Of a DNA stretch of 51,853 nucleotides, positions 6,009 to 12,468 are shown piece by piece. The position numbers and the translations under genes were made by a program. Source of the stretch: a virus. The stretch covers positions 1 to 51,853 of IMG/VR virus record IMGVR_UViG_3300019360_000015; one strand, given 5' to 3'. How positions within the stretch are numbered: position 1 is the stretch's first letter; every line of letters starts with the position of its first letter. The notes under the pieces are model-generated. The model ran no database searches. It had not been told where the DNA came from and worked only from the letters and a program-made list of their open reading frames with translations.

Positions 6009-6103
6009 TTCTATTTAGGAACATTTCTATTTAAGACATTTCTATATAGAAACATTCTTATATAAGCTGTTCCTATATAGGATAATGTATTCCTATATAG
6101 ATT
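6009..6103. repeat. Six phased TTCTATATAGAA-like palindromes
   Basis: Imperfect palindromes on the pattern TTCTATATAGAA start at 6009, 6025, 6040, 6055, 6070 and 6090, that is 15-16 bp apart for the first five and 20 for the last. Examples: TTCTATATAGAA (6040-6051), TTCTTATATAAG (6055-6066), TTCCTATATAGG (6070-6081). The set abuts the promoter at 5976-6003. It looks like a cooperative binding array for a phage regulator. Confidence 0.7.
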
Positions 6104-7523
6104 ATTTTGCCCAAGAAAGAAATACACCATATGGTATAGTTTTAACAAATTAAATGTTGCGGAAAATCGGCAAAAAATGGCCATTTTTGGGCATGATGTG
6201 AAAAATTAAGTTATTGATTCTAAAGGGCTTAGGGGATCGGCAAATCAAAAATTAAAAACGCATATCTTACCCTAGGGAAAATGAGAAAATCTTCTCATTC
6301 ATGGAGAGCAAATCGTCTAAATCCTTTATAATCAATAGGTTACAGATTTTAACTCTTAAAGTTGGTAAATCCCATAAGTTCTTTATAATCAATAACTTAT
6401 AGTCCATTGACCAGGAAGATGAAATTTGTGGTATAAAATTTGTAAGGGTGGATAATGTGGGATGTGGTATAGGAATTGCTAATAGCAAATCGTGTGCCAA
6501 AATTACCGATTATATAGGTATCTACATAGGGTAGGTATGGCATAGAAATTGTCCAAAGCAAATTACATACCATAGTGAATTAAAATCGTTCAATTTAGCT
6601 GGGTAAATTATGTGCTTTATAATCTTATACTTAGTACGGTTTTGCCCCTATGCTACTATACCTCTCGGATGTCATACGGTGTAAAAATTACATAGTTCCA
6701 ATATGCAAGCTTGATGCCAAGTCTAAATTATATATCTATAATGATTATATTCCTGTAATAATTTAGTCAGACCAAATGCTTAGTAAAATATAATGGTCAG
6801 ACCAACTCTACGAATCATTTCGTAGTCCTAGACGCAAGCAGTATGCCACAAGTTAAATACTTGATTCTAAAGGGGTTTCGGCCCTAATAATAGGCCAAAA
6901 ATGACCCTATATCATAGCATACCCCAAAGCCTAAAAATCGATCCTAGGCCAATTGTGACGAAAGCCTGTAAGTCATTGATTCTAAAGAACTTGTTTGTGT
7001 AATCTGTAATATTAGCGAGTGAGATTAGAAATGAGAGAAATCTATGGCATCATTCTTGCATAAATGCTTGGTACCAAAATTGCAAGGAATAAATACTGTG
7101 CCACAAAATTGTTATGCAATTACTGTGCCAAAAAATATTTATTTCGTTAAATTAGAGAAATAAATTTGCGTGCCAACCATAAGTCTTTTAATATTATATA
7201 TTTATAATATTAAAGATTTTTAATGTGGGGGGAGTAGGGGACGGTGCGATGCCTCTAATTTAGTATCTAGGAAAACTTTCATGGAAAAACTTTTTCCATA
7301 ATTTAGTAGCTAGGAAAAAATTATAAAAAAAGTTTTTTCTTACTTCAATAGCTAGGAAAAATTTCATGAAAAAAGGCTAGTAGGTAAGGAAAATTTATTA
7401 AAAATGATTTGATTTATGATTAATTATGGAAAGAGTTATATTACAAGGGATAAATTTTCCAAAAAAAATAAAATACATGAAAAGTTTTTATTATCTTGGG
7501 TGAGGATTGAAAAAAGTGTTTTT
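6104..7523. other. AT-rich non-coding region with short repeats
   Basis: About 1.4 kb without a credible gene. It holds TTGATTCTAAAG three times (near 6216, 6863 and 6976), TTTATAATCAATA twice (near 6325 and 6381), GTCAGACCA twice (near 6768 and 6795), TACTGTGCCA twice (near 7090 and 7130), and a fifth TGTA-N5-TACA palindrome at 6679-6693. Between about 7258 and 7400 a degenerate 40-50 bp unit containing TAGCTAGGAAAAA repeats three to four times. It could be a replication origin or an early control region. The 77-codon leftward frame here is explained by the repeats. Confidence 0.5.
6679..6693. repeat. Fifth copy of the TGTA-N5-TACA palindrome
   Basis: GTGTAAAAATTACAT matches the consensus of the array at 5056-5128, 1.55 kb away. 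Confidence 0.65.
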
Positions 7524-8381
7524 TTATTTTTGGGCAAATAGCGGTTGATGGAGTTTAAGTTCATTTAAGATGTGTACTATTACGTCTACAGTGAAACTGT
7601 TTCCTAATACTTTGTATCTTTGAGTATTACTGATACAATCAATGTATTCTGGATCAAAGGTTTGTAGTTTTTCACACTCTTTTACAGTTAACTTTCTATA
7701 AGAGATACCATTATTTGACTCAATCCTGACCATTAACCTTCGTTCTGATTGTCCTTTTGGAATAACTTCCATTTTATCATATTTTAATCGGGCAGCTAAA
7801 CTTCCTCCTTTTTTGTAATTGGCGTCTATACAATAAGATTTGTTTCTGTCCACAACTCCATCTTCAATTATATCAGCTAATAGTATCCCTTTGTCTTCTG
7901 GTTGACTGACTGGAAAATTACACCAGTAGTACCTTTTCCTTTCTTGGGCAGAAAGAGTTGCTGAGTTAATTAATATAGGTTCAACTCCCATGTATTGAGT
8001 AATTATATCCCTCCACTCCTTCTTCATCCTTACATTTTCTAATATAAATGCTAAATTAGGATTTCTTTCTAACAGTGTATTTTTAATTTGGGCAAAAGTG
8101 AAGAATAATTTGCTTCTTGAATCATCAAAACCTAGTCTCTTACCCGAAACCGAAAACCCAGTACATGGACTACCACCAATAAGTAAATCTATTCTTGGTA
8201 AATCCCAGTCTTTCCATTTCTCTATGTCCCCTAACTGAATAGTGTCGGGAAAATGCGCATTGACTACCTTTAATGCAAATTTGTCTATCTCAGATGAAAA
8301 ATACTTGTCATAAGAGATATTTGCCCTCCTTAACGCTACCTGAGCCGCTGAAATTCCATCAAAACAACTTAAAATATTCAA
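7524..8381 (-). CDS. DNA (cytosine-5-)-methyltransferase
   Basis: Transfers a methyl group from S-adenosylmethionine to C5 of cytosine in a DNA target; the target sequence cannot be read from the protein. The 285 residues show the family order: motif I LSCFDGISAAQ (residues 4-14), motif IV GGSPCTGFS with catalytic Cys73, motif VI ENV (115-117), motif VIII QERKRYYW (146-153) and motif X LGNSFT (259-264). The target-recognition region between about 165 and 235 is short, as in small phage enzymes. No restriction nuclease is adjacent, so it is likely an orphan enzyme that masks phage DNA from host restriction. Its start overlaps the previous gene as ATGA. Confidence 0.9.
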   Translation of the reverse strand: MNILSCFDGISAAQVALRRANISYDKYFSSEIDKFALKVVNAHFPDTIQLGDIEKWKDWDLPRIDLLIGGSPCTGFSVSGKRLGFDDSRSKLFFTFAQIKNTLLERNPNLAFILENVRMKKEWRDIITQYMGVEPILINSATLSAQERKRYYWCNFPVSQPEDKGILLADIIEDGVVDRNKSYCIDANYKKGGSLAARLKYDKMEVIPKGQSERRLMVRIESNNGISYRKLTVKECEKLQTFDPEYIDCISNTQRYKVLGNSFTVDVIVHILNELKLHQPLFAQK

Positions 8382-8599
8382 GTATTTCTCCTAATGTATC
8401 TCTCCATTAGCTCTTTTTTGTTTTTAAAATGGAAAAATTCCAGAATTAAGTCGTTTAATTCTATGTCACATTGCTTGCAAACACCTAAATAATTGTTATG
8501 GTTTGCGCAAATCTGCCATTGGCTTTGTGAGGGTTTGCCACATCTTTTACATGGTACCCTTCTTATTCCTCTTCTTGTATAAGGAGCTTTTCTTGGCAT
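8378..8599 (-). CDS. Zinc-finger protein paired with the methyltransferase
   Basis: A 73-residue basic protein: MPRKAPYTRRGIRRVPC, then CKRCGK (17-22), QICANHNN (near 30) and CKQCDIELND (41-50), which together form a probable zinc-binding fold. Proteins of this kind occur near methyltransferase or replication genes in other phages, as I recall, without known role. It is the first gene of a transcript from the promoter at 8619-8646 and overlaps the methyltransferase start by 4 bp, so the two are translated together. Confidence 0.65.
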   Translation of the reverse strand: MPRKAPYTRRGIRRVPCKRCGKPSQSQWQICANHNNYLGVCKQCDIELNDLILEFFHFKNKKELMERYIRRNT

Positions 8600-8618
8600 A
8601 ATACTTATCTTTCAAGTC

Positions 8619-8646
8619 ATTTTATCATAAATTTTTCCGTTGTCAA
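8619..8646 (-). promoter_or_regulatory. Leftward promoter of methyltransferase operon
   Basis: Minus strand -35 TTGACA (8641-8646), 16-bp spacer, -10 TAAAAT (8619-8624). It faces away from a rightward promoter whose -35 box starts 8 bp further on. Confidence 0.75.
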
Positions 8647-8654
8647 GAATGATG

Positions 8655-8683
8655 TTGACTCGCTTTTCTCTTAATGGTATATT
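8655..8683 (+). promoter_or_regulatory. Rightward promoter, divergent
   Basis: -35 TTGACT (8655-8660), 17-bp spacer, -10 TATATT (8678-8683), 20 nt before the gene at 8703. Confidence 0.75.
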
Positions 8684-8702
8684 GAAGAGGAAAGGAAATA
8701 TT

Positions 8703-8885
8703 ATGCTTTTAACTCCAGGTTTAGCCAGATTTGCTGGCGGTTCCACAAATAATTATAATAATTCTAAGGCATCTGATAAAGAAGAGCCTATACTCTTTTG
8801 GGGATGTTTTATTGTTTTTGGAATAGGATTTCTTATATGTTGGCTCGGAATTATGGCAACTATTTTATTTGTATATATACTATAG
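8703..8885 (+). CDS. Small membrane protein, 60 aa
   Basis: Starts at ATG 8703 behind GAGGAAAGG and a good promoter. The N-terminal 28 residues are polar with an Asn-rich stretch (GGSTNNYNNSKASDKEE), followed by a long hydrophobic helix or helical hairpin (FWGCFIVFGIGFLICWLG). The upstream in-frame ATGs lie within the promoter. Likely sits in the host membrane; the function is unknown. Confidence 0.6.
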   Translation: MLLTPGLARFAGGSTNNYNNSKASDKEEPILFWGCFIVFGIGFLICWLGIMATILFVYIL

Positions 8886-8974
8886 AAAATGGTTTTCTTT
8901 TCTTGGGCAAAATTAGATACTTATGATATAAGATTATTGTTTTAATTTAATAATACTATGTAAAGGACACGGTT

Positions 8975-9028
8975 ATGTATAAATCAAAGAAAAGAATAGA
9001 AAAATGTGATGGGAACAGTGACTTATAA
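8975..9028 (+). CDS. Possible 17-residue leader ORF
   Basis: ATG 8975 has AAAGGA 7 nt upstream, a better ribosome site than that of the methyltransferase that starts inside it at 9009. The ORF (MYKSKKRIEKCDGNSDL) ends at TAA 9026-9028. It may serve to bring ribosomes to the downstream start. Confidence 0.3.
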   Translation: MYKSKKRIEKCDGNSDL

Positions 9029-9524
9029 AAATCAGCCCGCAATTCATAAAACTAGAGGATCAATACCACTAGTCGGCACTAAACATTTATACACAGTAAA
9101 TAAAGTTTTATGGCCAGAAGAAGTTGAGGATTTTTTAAAGACAAAATTAATAGGCAAAAGTCTGCATGTTTGTTCAGGACATTCTCTTCTTGGCAATATA
9201 AGACTAGATTTGGATTCTTCTGTTAATCCAGATATTATCGCAGATGCCGCTAAATTACCATTTGAAGACGCGTCTTTTGATACAGTTTTTGCCGATCCTC
9301 CGTACAACTTCAAATTCCAACAAAATCATGATATGCTGTCTGAGCTATCTAGGACAGCATCTAAACGAATTATCTTTCAACAATGGTGGCTTATGTCCGA
9401 CCCTTATGGCTATTATAAAAAAGCACAAAGTAGGTTTGCTTTAGCCGAGTTATATGCTTGGCAGCCAAGGACTTATTTTGGAAGATGCCAGCTAATACAA
9501 ATCTATGATAGAATTGAAGAATAA
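9009..9524 (+). CDS. SAM-dependent methyltransferase, DPPY type
   Basis: A class I methyltransferase of 171 residues. The motif I region reads LHVCSGHSLLGNIRLDLD (about residues 52-69), followed by DIIADAAKLPFED and the motif IV box FADPPYNF (about 93-100). DPPY is the catalytic box of adenine-N6 (or cytosine-N4) DNA methyltransferases. The protein is short, without an evident target-recognition domain, so RNA or a small molecule cannot be excluded as substrate. I use ATG 9009; GTG 9006 is in frame. Confidence 0.75.
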   Translation: MGTVTYKNQPAIHKTRGSIPLVGTKHLYTVNKVLWPEEVEDFLKTKLIGKSLHVCSGHSLLGNIRLDLDSSVNPDIIADAAKLPFEDASFDTVFADPPYNFKFQQNHDMLSELSRTASKRIIFQQWWLMSDPYGYYKKAQSRFALAELYAWQPRTYFGRCQLIQIYDRIEE

Positions 9525-9553
9525 TTGTTCTACATTCATAATCATGATATAAT
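9525..9553 (+). promoter_or_regulatory. Promoter for a leaderless gene
   Basis: -35 TTGTTC (9525-9530), 17-bp spacer, -10 TATAAT (9548-9553). Only 7 nt separate the -10 box from the ATG at 9561, so transcription should start at or next to the start codon. Confidence 0.6.
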
Positions 9554-9560
9554 CTATTTT

Positions 9561-9698
9561 ATGGAAAGGAAAATAAAAAGAGTTTTGTATATATGCGGAT
9601 ACAAAGGATGTAGGAATCGAGTCCCGATAAGGGATCTTATTTGCTCATCTTGCATGGCCAAAATATGGGAATTAGTATTTACAATCAAATTTGACTAG
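9561..9698 (+). CDS. Small zinc-ribbon protein, 45 aa
   Basis: MERKIKRVLYICGYKGCRN... carries C12 and C17, then CSSC at 28-31, a compact four-cysteine metal site, followed by a hydrophobic C-terminus. No Shine-Dalgarno is present; a perfect -10 box 7 nt before the ATG indicates a leaderless mRNA. The stop overlaps the stop of the convergent gene at 9695. Unknown function. Confidence 0.55.
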   Translation: MERKIKRVLYICGYKGCRNRVPIRDLICSSCMAKIWELVFTIKFD

Positions 9699-9940
9699 GA
9701 ATGGAGCTGCTTTAACCCTCTCAATCTATTGACTAGGTATCCCCTAAACTCAAAAATATCTTGAACTTGAAAATACTTTCCATTTTCATGGAAGAATATT
9801 CCATCATTCCAGTATATTTTTAAATGTAAAAGTTCGGCAAAATATAAGCAGTCTTCGACTATTGCATAAAAGACCTGTTTTCCCTTAGTCTTGGCCCTTG
9901 CTCCGCTTAATACACATCTTTCCTTAGTTAGAAGTAGCAT
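9695..9940 (-). CDS. Hypothetical protein, 81 aa
   Basis: MLLLTKERCVLSGARAKTKG... with a compact alpha/beta pattern and a WNDGIFFHENGKYFQVQD segment near residue 44. It starts at ATG 9940 inside the end of the small membrane gene at 9924-10040, with no Shine-Dalgarno. TATAGT lies 5 nt upstream, so it may be leaderless or coupled to that gene. No family recognised. It ends tail to tail with the zinc-ribbon gene. Confidence 0.5.
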   Translation of the reverse strand: MLLLTKERCVLSGARAKTKGKQVFYAIVEDCLYFAELLHLKIYWNDGIFFHENGKYFQVQDIFEFRGYLVNRLRGLKQLHS

Positions 9941-10040
9941 TATAAACTATAATTGCAATAATAAACATAATTCCAACGAAAATGAGATGCCCCGTGATGG
10001 AAAAAGTTTCACTATACCATTGCTTTTGTATTTTCTTCAT
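9924..10040 (-). CDS. Small membrane protein, 38 aa
   Basis: ATG 10040 follows a near-perfect promoter (TTGACA, 17 bp, GATAAT) by only 6 nt, which predicts a leaderless mRNA. The 38 residues begin MKKIQKQWYSETF and contain a single membrane helix (HLIFVGIMFIIAIIVY). It overlaps the next gene by 17 bp. Function unknown. Confidence 0.6.
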   Translation of the reverse strand: MKKIQKQWYSETFSITGHLIFVGIMFIIAIIVYNATSN

Positions 10041-10046
10041 GATTTG

Positions 10047-10075
10047 ATTATCTCATCATAATAAACGAATGTCAA
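10047..10075 (-). promoter_or_regulatory. Leftward promoter, leaderless gene
   Basis: Minus strand -35 TTGACA (10070-10075), 17-bp spacer, -10 GATAAT (10047-10052), then CAAATC and ATG at 10040. The -35 box abuts the stop codon of the gene to its right. Confidence 0.75.
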
Positions 10076-10465
10076 CTAAGAAATTGCTAATGTGATCTGT
10101 GGAACCGGTCTAACTAAACCAGTCTCAAAAGTGTAGATTTTTGTATCTGAGCCTATTCCTTGGAAGTCATAATAATAGCCTTTTTCAATGTTTAATGGGC
10201 TTGTAGATGCTGAATTGACTATAAGATTAAAAGTAATTATTCCATCAGGAGAACTGTCTGTCTTTGTAATTTGACCGCTTACTCCGGGGCTTGAGGTTAT
10301 TGAGACTTGGATAACTCCAGGATCAGCGTCTATTGGAGAGCTTTTTACTGTAAAGTAAACTTTTGACATGCTGACCCCTAAAGGAATATTTCCATAACTT
10401 CTATCGAATCTCCATGTATCTCCCGCCGCATAATTTAAAACTCGTAGTCCCGTGAGTGTAGCCAT
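10076..10465 (-). CDS. Beta-sandwich virion protein, baseplate-accessory type
   Basis: The 129 residues form an almost purely beta-strand sequence: AAGDTWRFDRSYGNIPLG near residue 14, SKVYFTVKSSP, IITFNLIVNSAST, GYYYDFQGI and ETGLVRPVPQITLAIS at the end. The GDT...F...P-x-G start and Y-Y-D-x-Q segment resemble the N-terminal domain of BppU-like baseplate accessory proteins, as I recall. It is probably part of the tail fibre or tip region, in keeping with the fibre genes upstream on the same strand. GAGG precedes the ATG, one base after the stop of the gene before it. Confidence 0.5.
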   Translation of the reverse strand: MATLTGLRVLNYAAGDTWRFDRSYGNIPLGVSMSKVYFTVKSSPIDADPGVIQVSITSSPGVSGQITKTDSSPDGIITFNLIVNSASTSPLNIEKGYYYDFQGIGSDTKIYTFETGLVRPVPQITLAIS

Positions 10466-10466
10466 A

Positions 10467-10826
10467 TTATTCCTCTAAAAACCAGTCTAACTTATTAAAA
10501 TCCGCAGCGGTTAATGTGGTTTCTTCGGGCAGATTGGAAATGCTGAATTTATCAAAACCAAACTCAACTTCTTGTTGAAGTAAATCATTGTAATCATTAA
10601 TAAATTGTTGAACATGTTCCTTATTATCCCGCCAATCCTTGCCCTTTTCTTGGTCAAATTGAGCCAAAATTTGATCTTTTACCTTGTCTCCATGCTTAAG
10701 TTCTTTGTCCACTGTTGTTATAAACCTTGATAACTCATATTTCTGTTTTACACTAAGTTTTGGCTCATTTGCCAGTCTTGATAAACTATCAACACTGATT
10801 TGTAATCTTCCTAAAATAACTTTCAT
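10467..10826 (-). CDS. Helical protein, 119 aa, resembling small phage assembly proteins
   Basis: MKVILGRLQISVDSLSRLAN, then KLSVKQKYELSRF and a long charged helix, ending TLTAADFNKLDWFLEE. The pattern (an L-x-x-L-x-x-L start, then 'lp.k..y.lsr') recalls the DUF1617 family found beside minor structural genes in siphophages, but I am not certain. AAAGGA lies upstream and a promoter at 10849-10877. It forms a two-gene transcript with the beta-sandwich protein. Confidence 0.45.
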   Translation of the reverse strand: MKVILGRLQISVDSLSRLANEPKLSVKQKYELSRFITTVDKELKHGDKVKDQILAQFDQEKGKDWRDNKEHVQQFINDYNDLLQQEVEFGFDKFSISNLPEETTLTAADFNKLDWFLEE

Positions 10827-10848
10827 TAAAATATTTCCTTTCTTTATT

Positions 10849-10877
10849 ATTTTATTTCATTTTTGGAAAAAAGTCAA
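10849..10877 (-). promoter_or_regulatory. Leftward promoter
   Basis: Minus strand -35 TTGACT (10872-10877), 17-bp spacer, -10 TAAAAT (10849-10854), 22 nt before the ATG at 10826. Confidence 0.7.
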
Positions 10878-10896
10878 GGAAATCATCCAAAATTTG

Positions 10897-11841
10897 TTAT
10901 ACATAACTCAATTCAGCAACTTTGATCGCCCCGCTGGAATCCTTGATTTTAAATTTAAGTTTGGAGGCGCTTTCATCTAGCCACAGATTAATCTCGCTAT
11001 TTGCTAGCACTCCATCAGCCAACGCCACATCGGGTGTACGCAAAATCAATCCATCCGTAGCCCAACTGAGCGCACGACTGTGTGAGGAATCAGCATACGA
11101 GATGCTGCCGAGTGAATATCTATCACCGGCGGGATCTTCATACACTGCGCCAAAACCGACCTGACTGTTGCGGTAAAAAAGCAGCCCGGCTCCGTCAGAC
11201 TCAAACCCTACCTGACTGATGAAACTACCTGTCGAATCGTATGCGTCAAAGACCAGTGTCGGGCGATCAGGCAAATTCCAGGTTGCGTAATTTGCCCAGC
11301 TCCCTTGGGACCCCACATAACCCAGGTGATAGTTGACAATGCTGGGTGCATTCAAAGTCAGCAAACACGAGTATCCACCGATCAGAGGATGGCCGGACGC
11401 CCCCGACTCGATTAACTCGATTAGCGTTGGTCCATTGCTATTTCCCACCAGCGTGGGATTCCCAGTTGGGCTGTAATTGAAAAGACTAGCGCCGTCCACC
11501 ATTGATCCATTTGCGGGATAATAGGTCAGCTCCCCCGTCAATCCTGGATTAATTGTTCCACCTCCACCGCCTCCAGTTGCCCAAACAAGTCTATTTAATG
11601 AAAGATCATAAATAAGTCCTTGATTATTAAGCGGAACACCATCTATCTGAATTCCTAAAATCGCATTACAATTTTGAATTTGAGAAACACTTAAGGTCTC
11701 AACTCCAAGCTCTATATCACTGTCAGTTGCTGGAATCTCAGACAAGGAGTCAACAATACTCCAAACATCGCCATTTCTTAGTATAACTATCTGCCCAGCA
11801 TTTATTAAATCAATAATTTGATCACGCGTTATAATACTCAT
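10897..11841 (-). CDS. Fibre-like virion protein with shared N-terminal anchor
   Basis: The 314-residue protein has three parts. Residues 1-55 are the anchor module (IINAGQ-like start: LINAGQIVILRNGDVWSI, EIPATDSD, GVETLSVSQ) that is also found at the N-termini of the 1438-residue protein to its right and the protein at 25754. A Gly-rich hinge (near 90) and a beta-rich middle follow. The C-terminal 60 residues include LADGVLANSEINLWLDE and LKFKIKDSSGAIKVAELS, a segment also seen near residue 480 of the large protein. It is probably a second fibre or a cap that docks at the same site. Confidence 0.65.
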   Translation of the reverse strand: MSIITRDQIIDLINAGQIVILRNGDVWSIVDSLSEIPATDSDIELGVETLSVSQIQNCNAILGIQIDGVPLNNQGLIYDLSLNRLVWATGGGGGGTINPGLTGELTYYPANGSMVDGASLFNYSPTGNPTLVGNSNGPTLIELIESGASGHPLIGGYSCLLTLNAPSIVNYHLGYVGSQGSWANYATWNLPDRPTLVFDAYDSTGSFISQVGFESDGAGLLFYRNSQVGFGAVYEDPAGDRYSLGSISYADSSHSRALSWATDGLILRTPDVALADGVLANSEINLWLDESASKLKFKIKDSSGAIKVAELSYV

Positions 11842-11859
11842 AGACCACCTGAAGCTGAA

Positions 11860-11902
11860 ATATACTAGGAAAAGTGACTATAAACCACTTTTCCTAGTAT
11901 AT
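11860..11902. repeat. 17-bp perfect hairpin between fibre genes
   Basis: Arms at 11860-11876 and 11886-11902 are exactly complementary with a 9-nt loop. No T-run follows on either strand, so it is not a standard terminator. It lies 19 nt before the start of the gene at 11841 and might be an RNA-processing or translation-control site. Confidence 0.7.
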
Positions 11903-11936
11903 CAATTATCAATTAATATATAAGAAATTTTCCTTC

Positions 11937-12431
11937 CTAGAGTGTGTATCTGGAGGAAAAGCCCCAAATTAGTATTTTGGCCTTACATACTTGTCCACCC
12001 AAGCCGGTACAAGCTGTGTTTATTTTTAGCTTCACGGGAATATCATCATCCCCATATGGAAGCTGAATGAACGGCAGTTCGTTTTCCAATTGAATAAGCT
12101 TAAGGAGATTCAGAGTTCCGCCAACAGATTTTAACGCCACAAAGTTATTGTAATTTGTAGCGTTGGTTCCAACTGAAACAGTTGGATTGAGCAGAACAGA
12201 ACTCCAATCCGTAGTAACAGCCGCGACTCCCATCACGATGTAGCGAAGACCAAATCCGCTTGACGGATAAGCGACGAATGATCCGATGTCATGTGTTCCG
12301 GTCGCGCTAAAATCAATTTCACCGGTAACAAAGGTAAAAGGTGTGCTTTGCGCGTGCGCCGATGCAGATATAGCCAACGCCAGTATCACCGAAAAAAGCA
12401 TTCTCGCGAAAATGTTTATTGTTTTTTTCAT
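11937..12431 (-). CDS. Secreted protein with Sec signal peptide
   Basis: The 164-residue product begins with a textbook Gram-negative signal peptide: basic MKKTINIFAR, a hydrophobic core (MLFSVILALAI) and an SAHA-QS cleavage site after residue 27. The mature part is beta-rich (FVTGEIDFSATGTHDIGSF, TVSVGTNATNYNNF) with two cysteines near the C-terminus (C139, C148) that could form a disulphide in the periplasm. AGAGGA lies upstream. It stands between two fibre genes. Possible roles are lysogenic or infected-cell surface modification or a fibre-associated factor; unknown. Confidence 0.6.
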   Translation of the reverse strand: MKKTINIFARMLFSVILALAISASAHAQSTPFTFVTGEIDFSATGTHDIGSFVAYPSSGFGLRYIVMGVAAVTTDWSSVLLNPTVSVGTNATNYNNFVALKSVGGTLNLLKLIQLENELPFIQLPYGDDDIPVKLKINTACTGLGGQVCKAKILIWGFSSRYTL

Positions 12432-12468
12432 ATAAAATTTCCTCTCTTTTGTATTTATGTTTTAACTA

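Noticed and set aside
6267-6500. A 77-codon leftward ORF in the AT-rich region
   Set aside because: It has no ribosome site and its inner similarity (LLIIKNL, LLIIKDL) comes from the DNA repeat TTTATAATCAATA.
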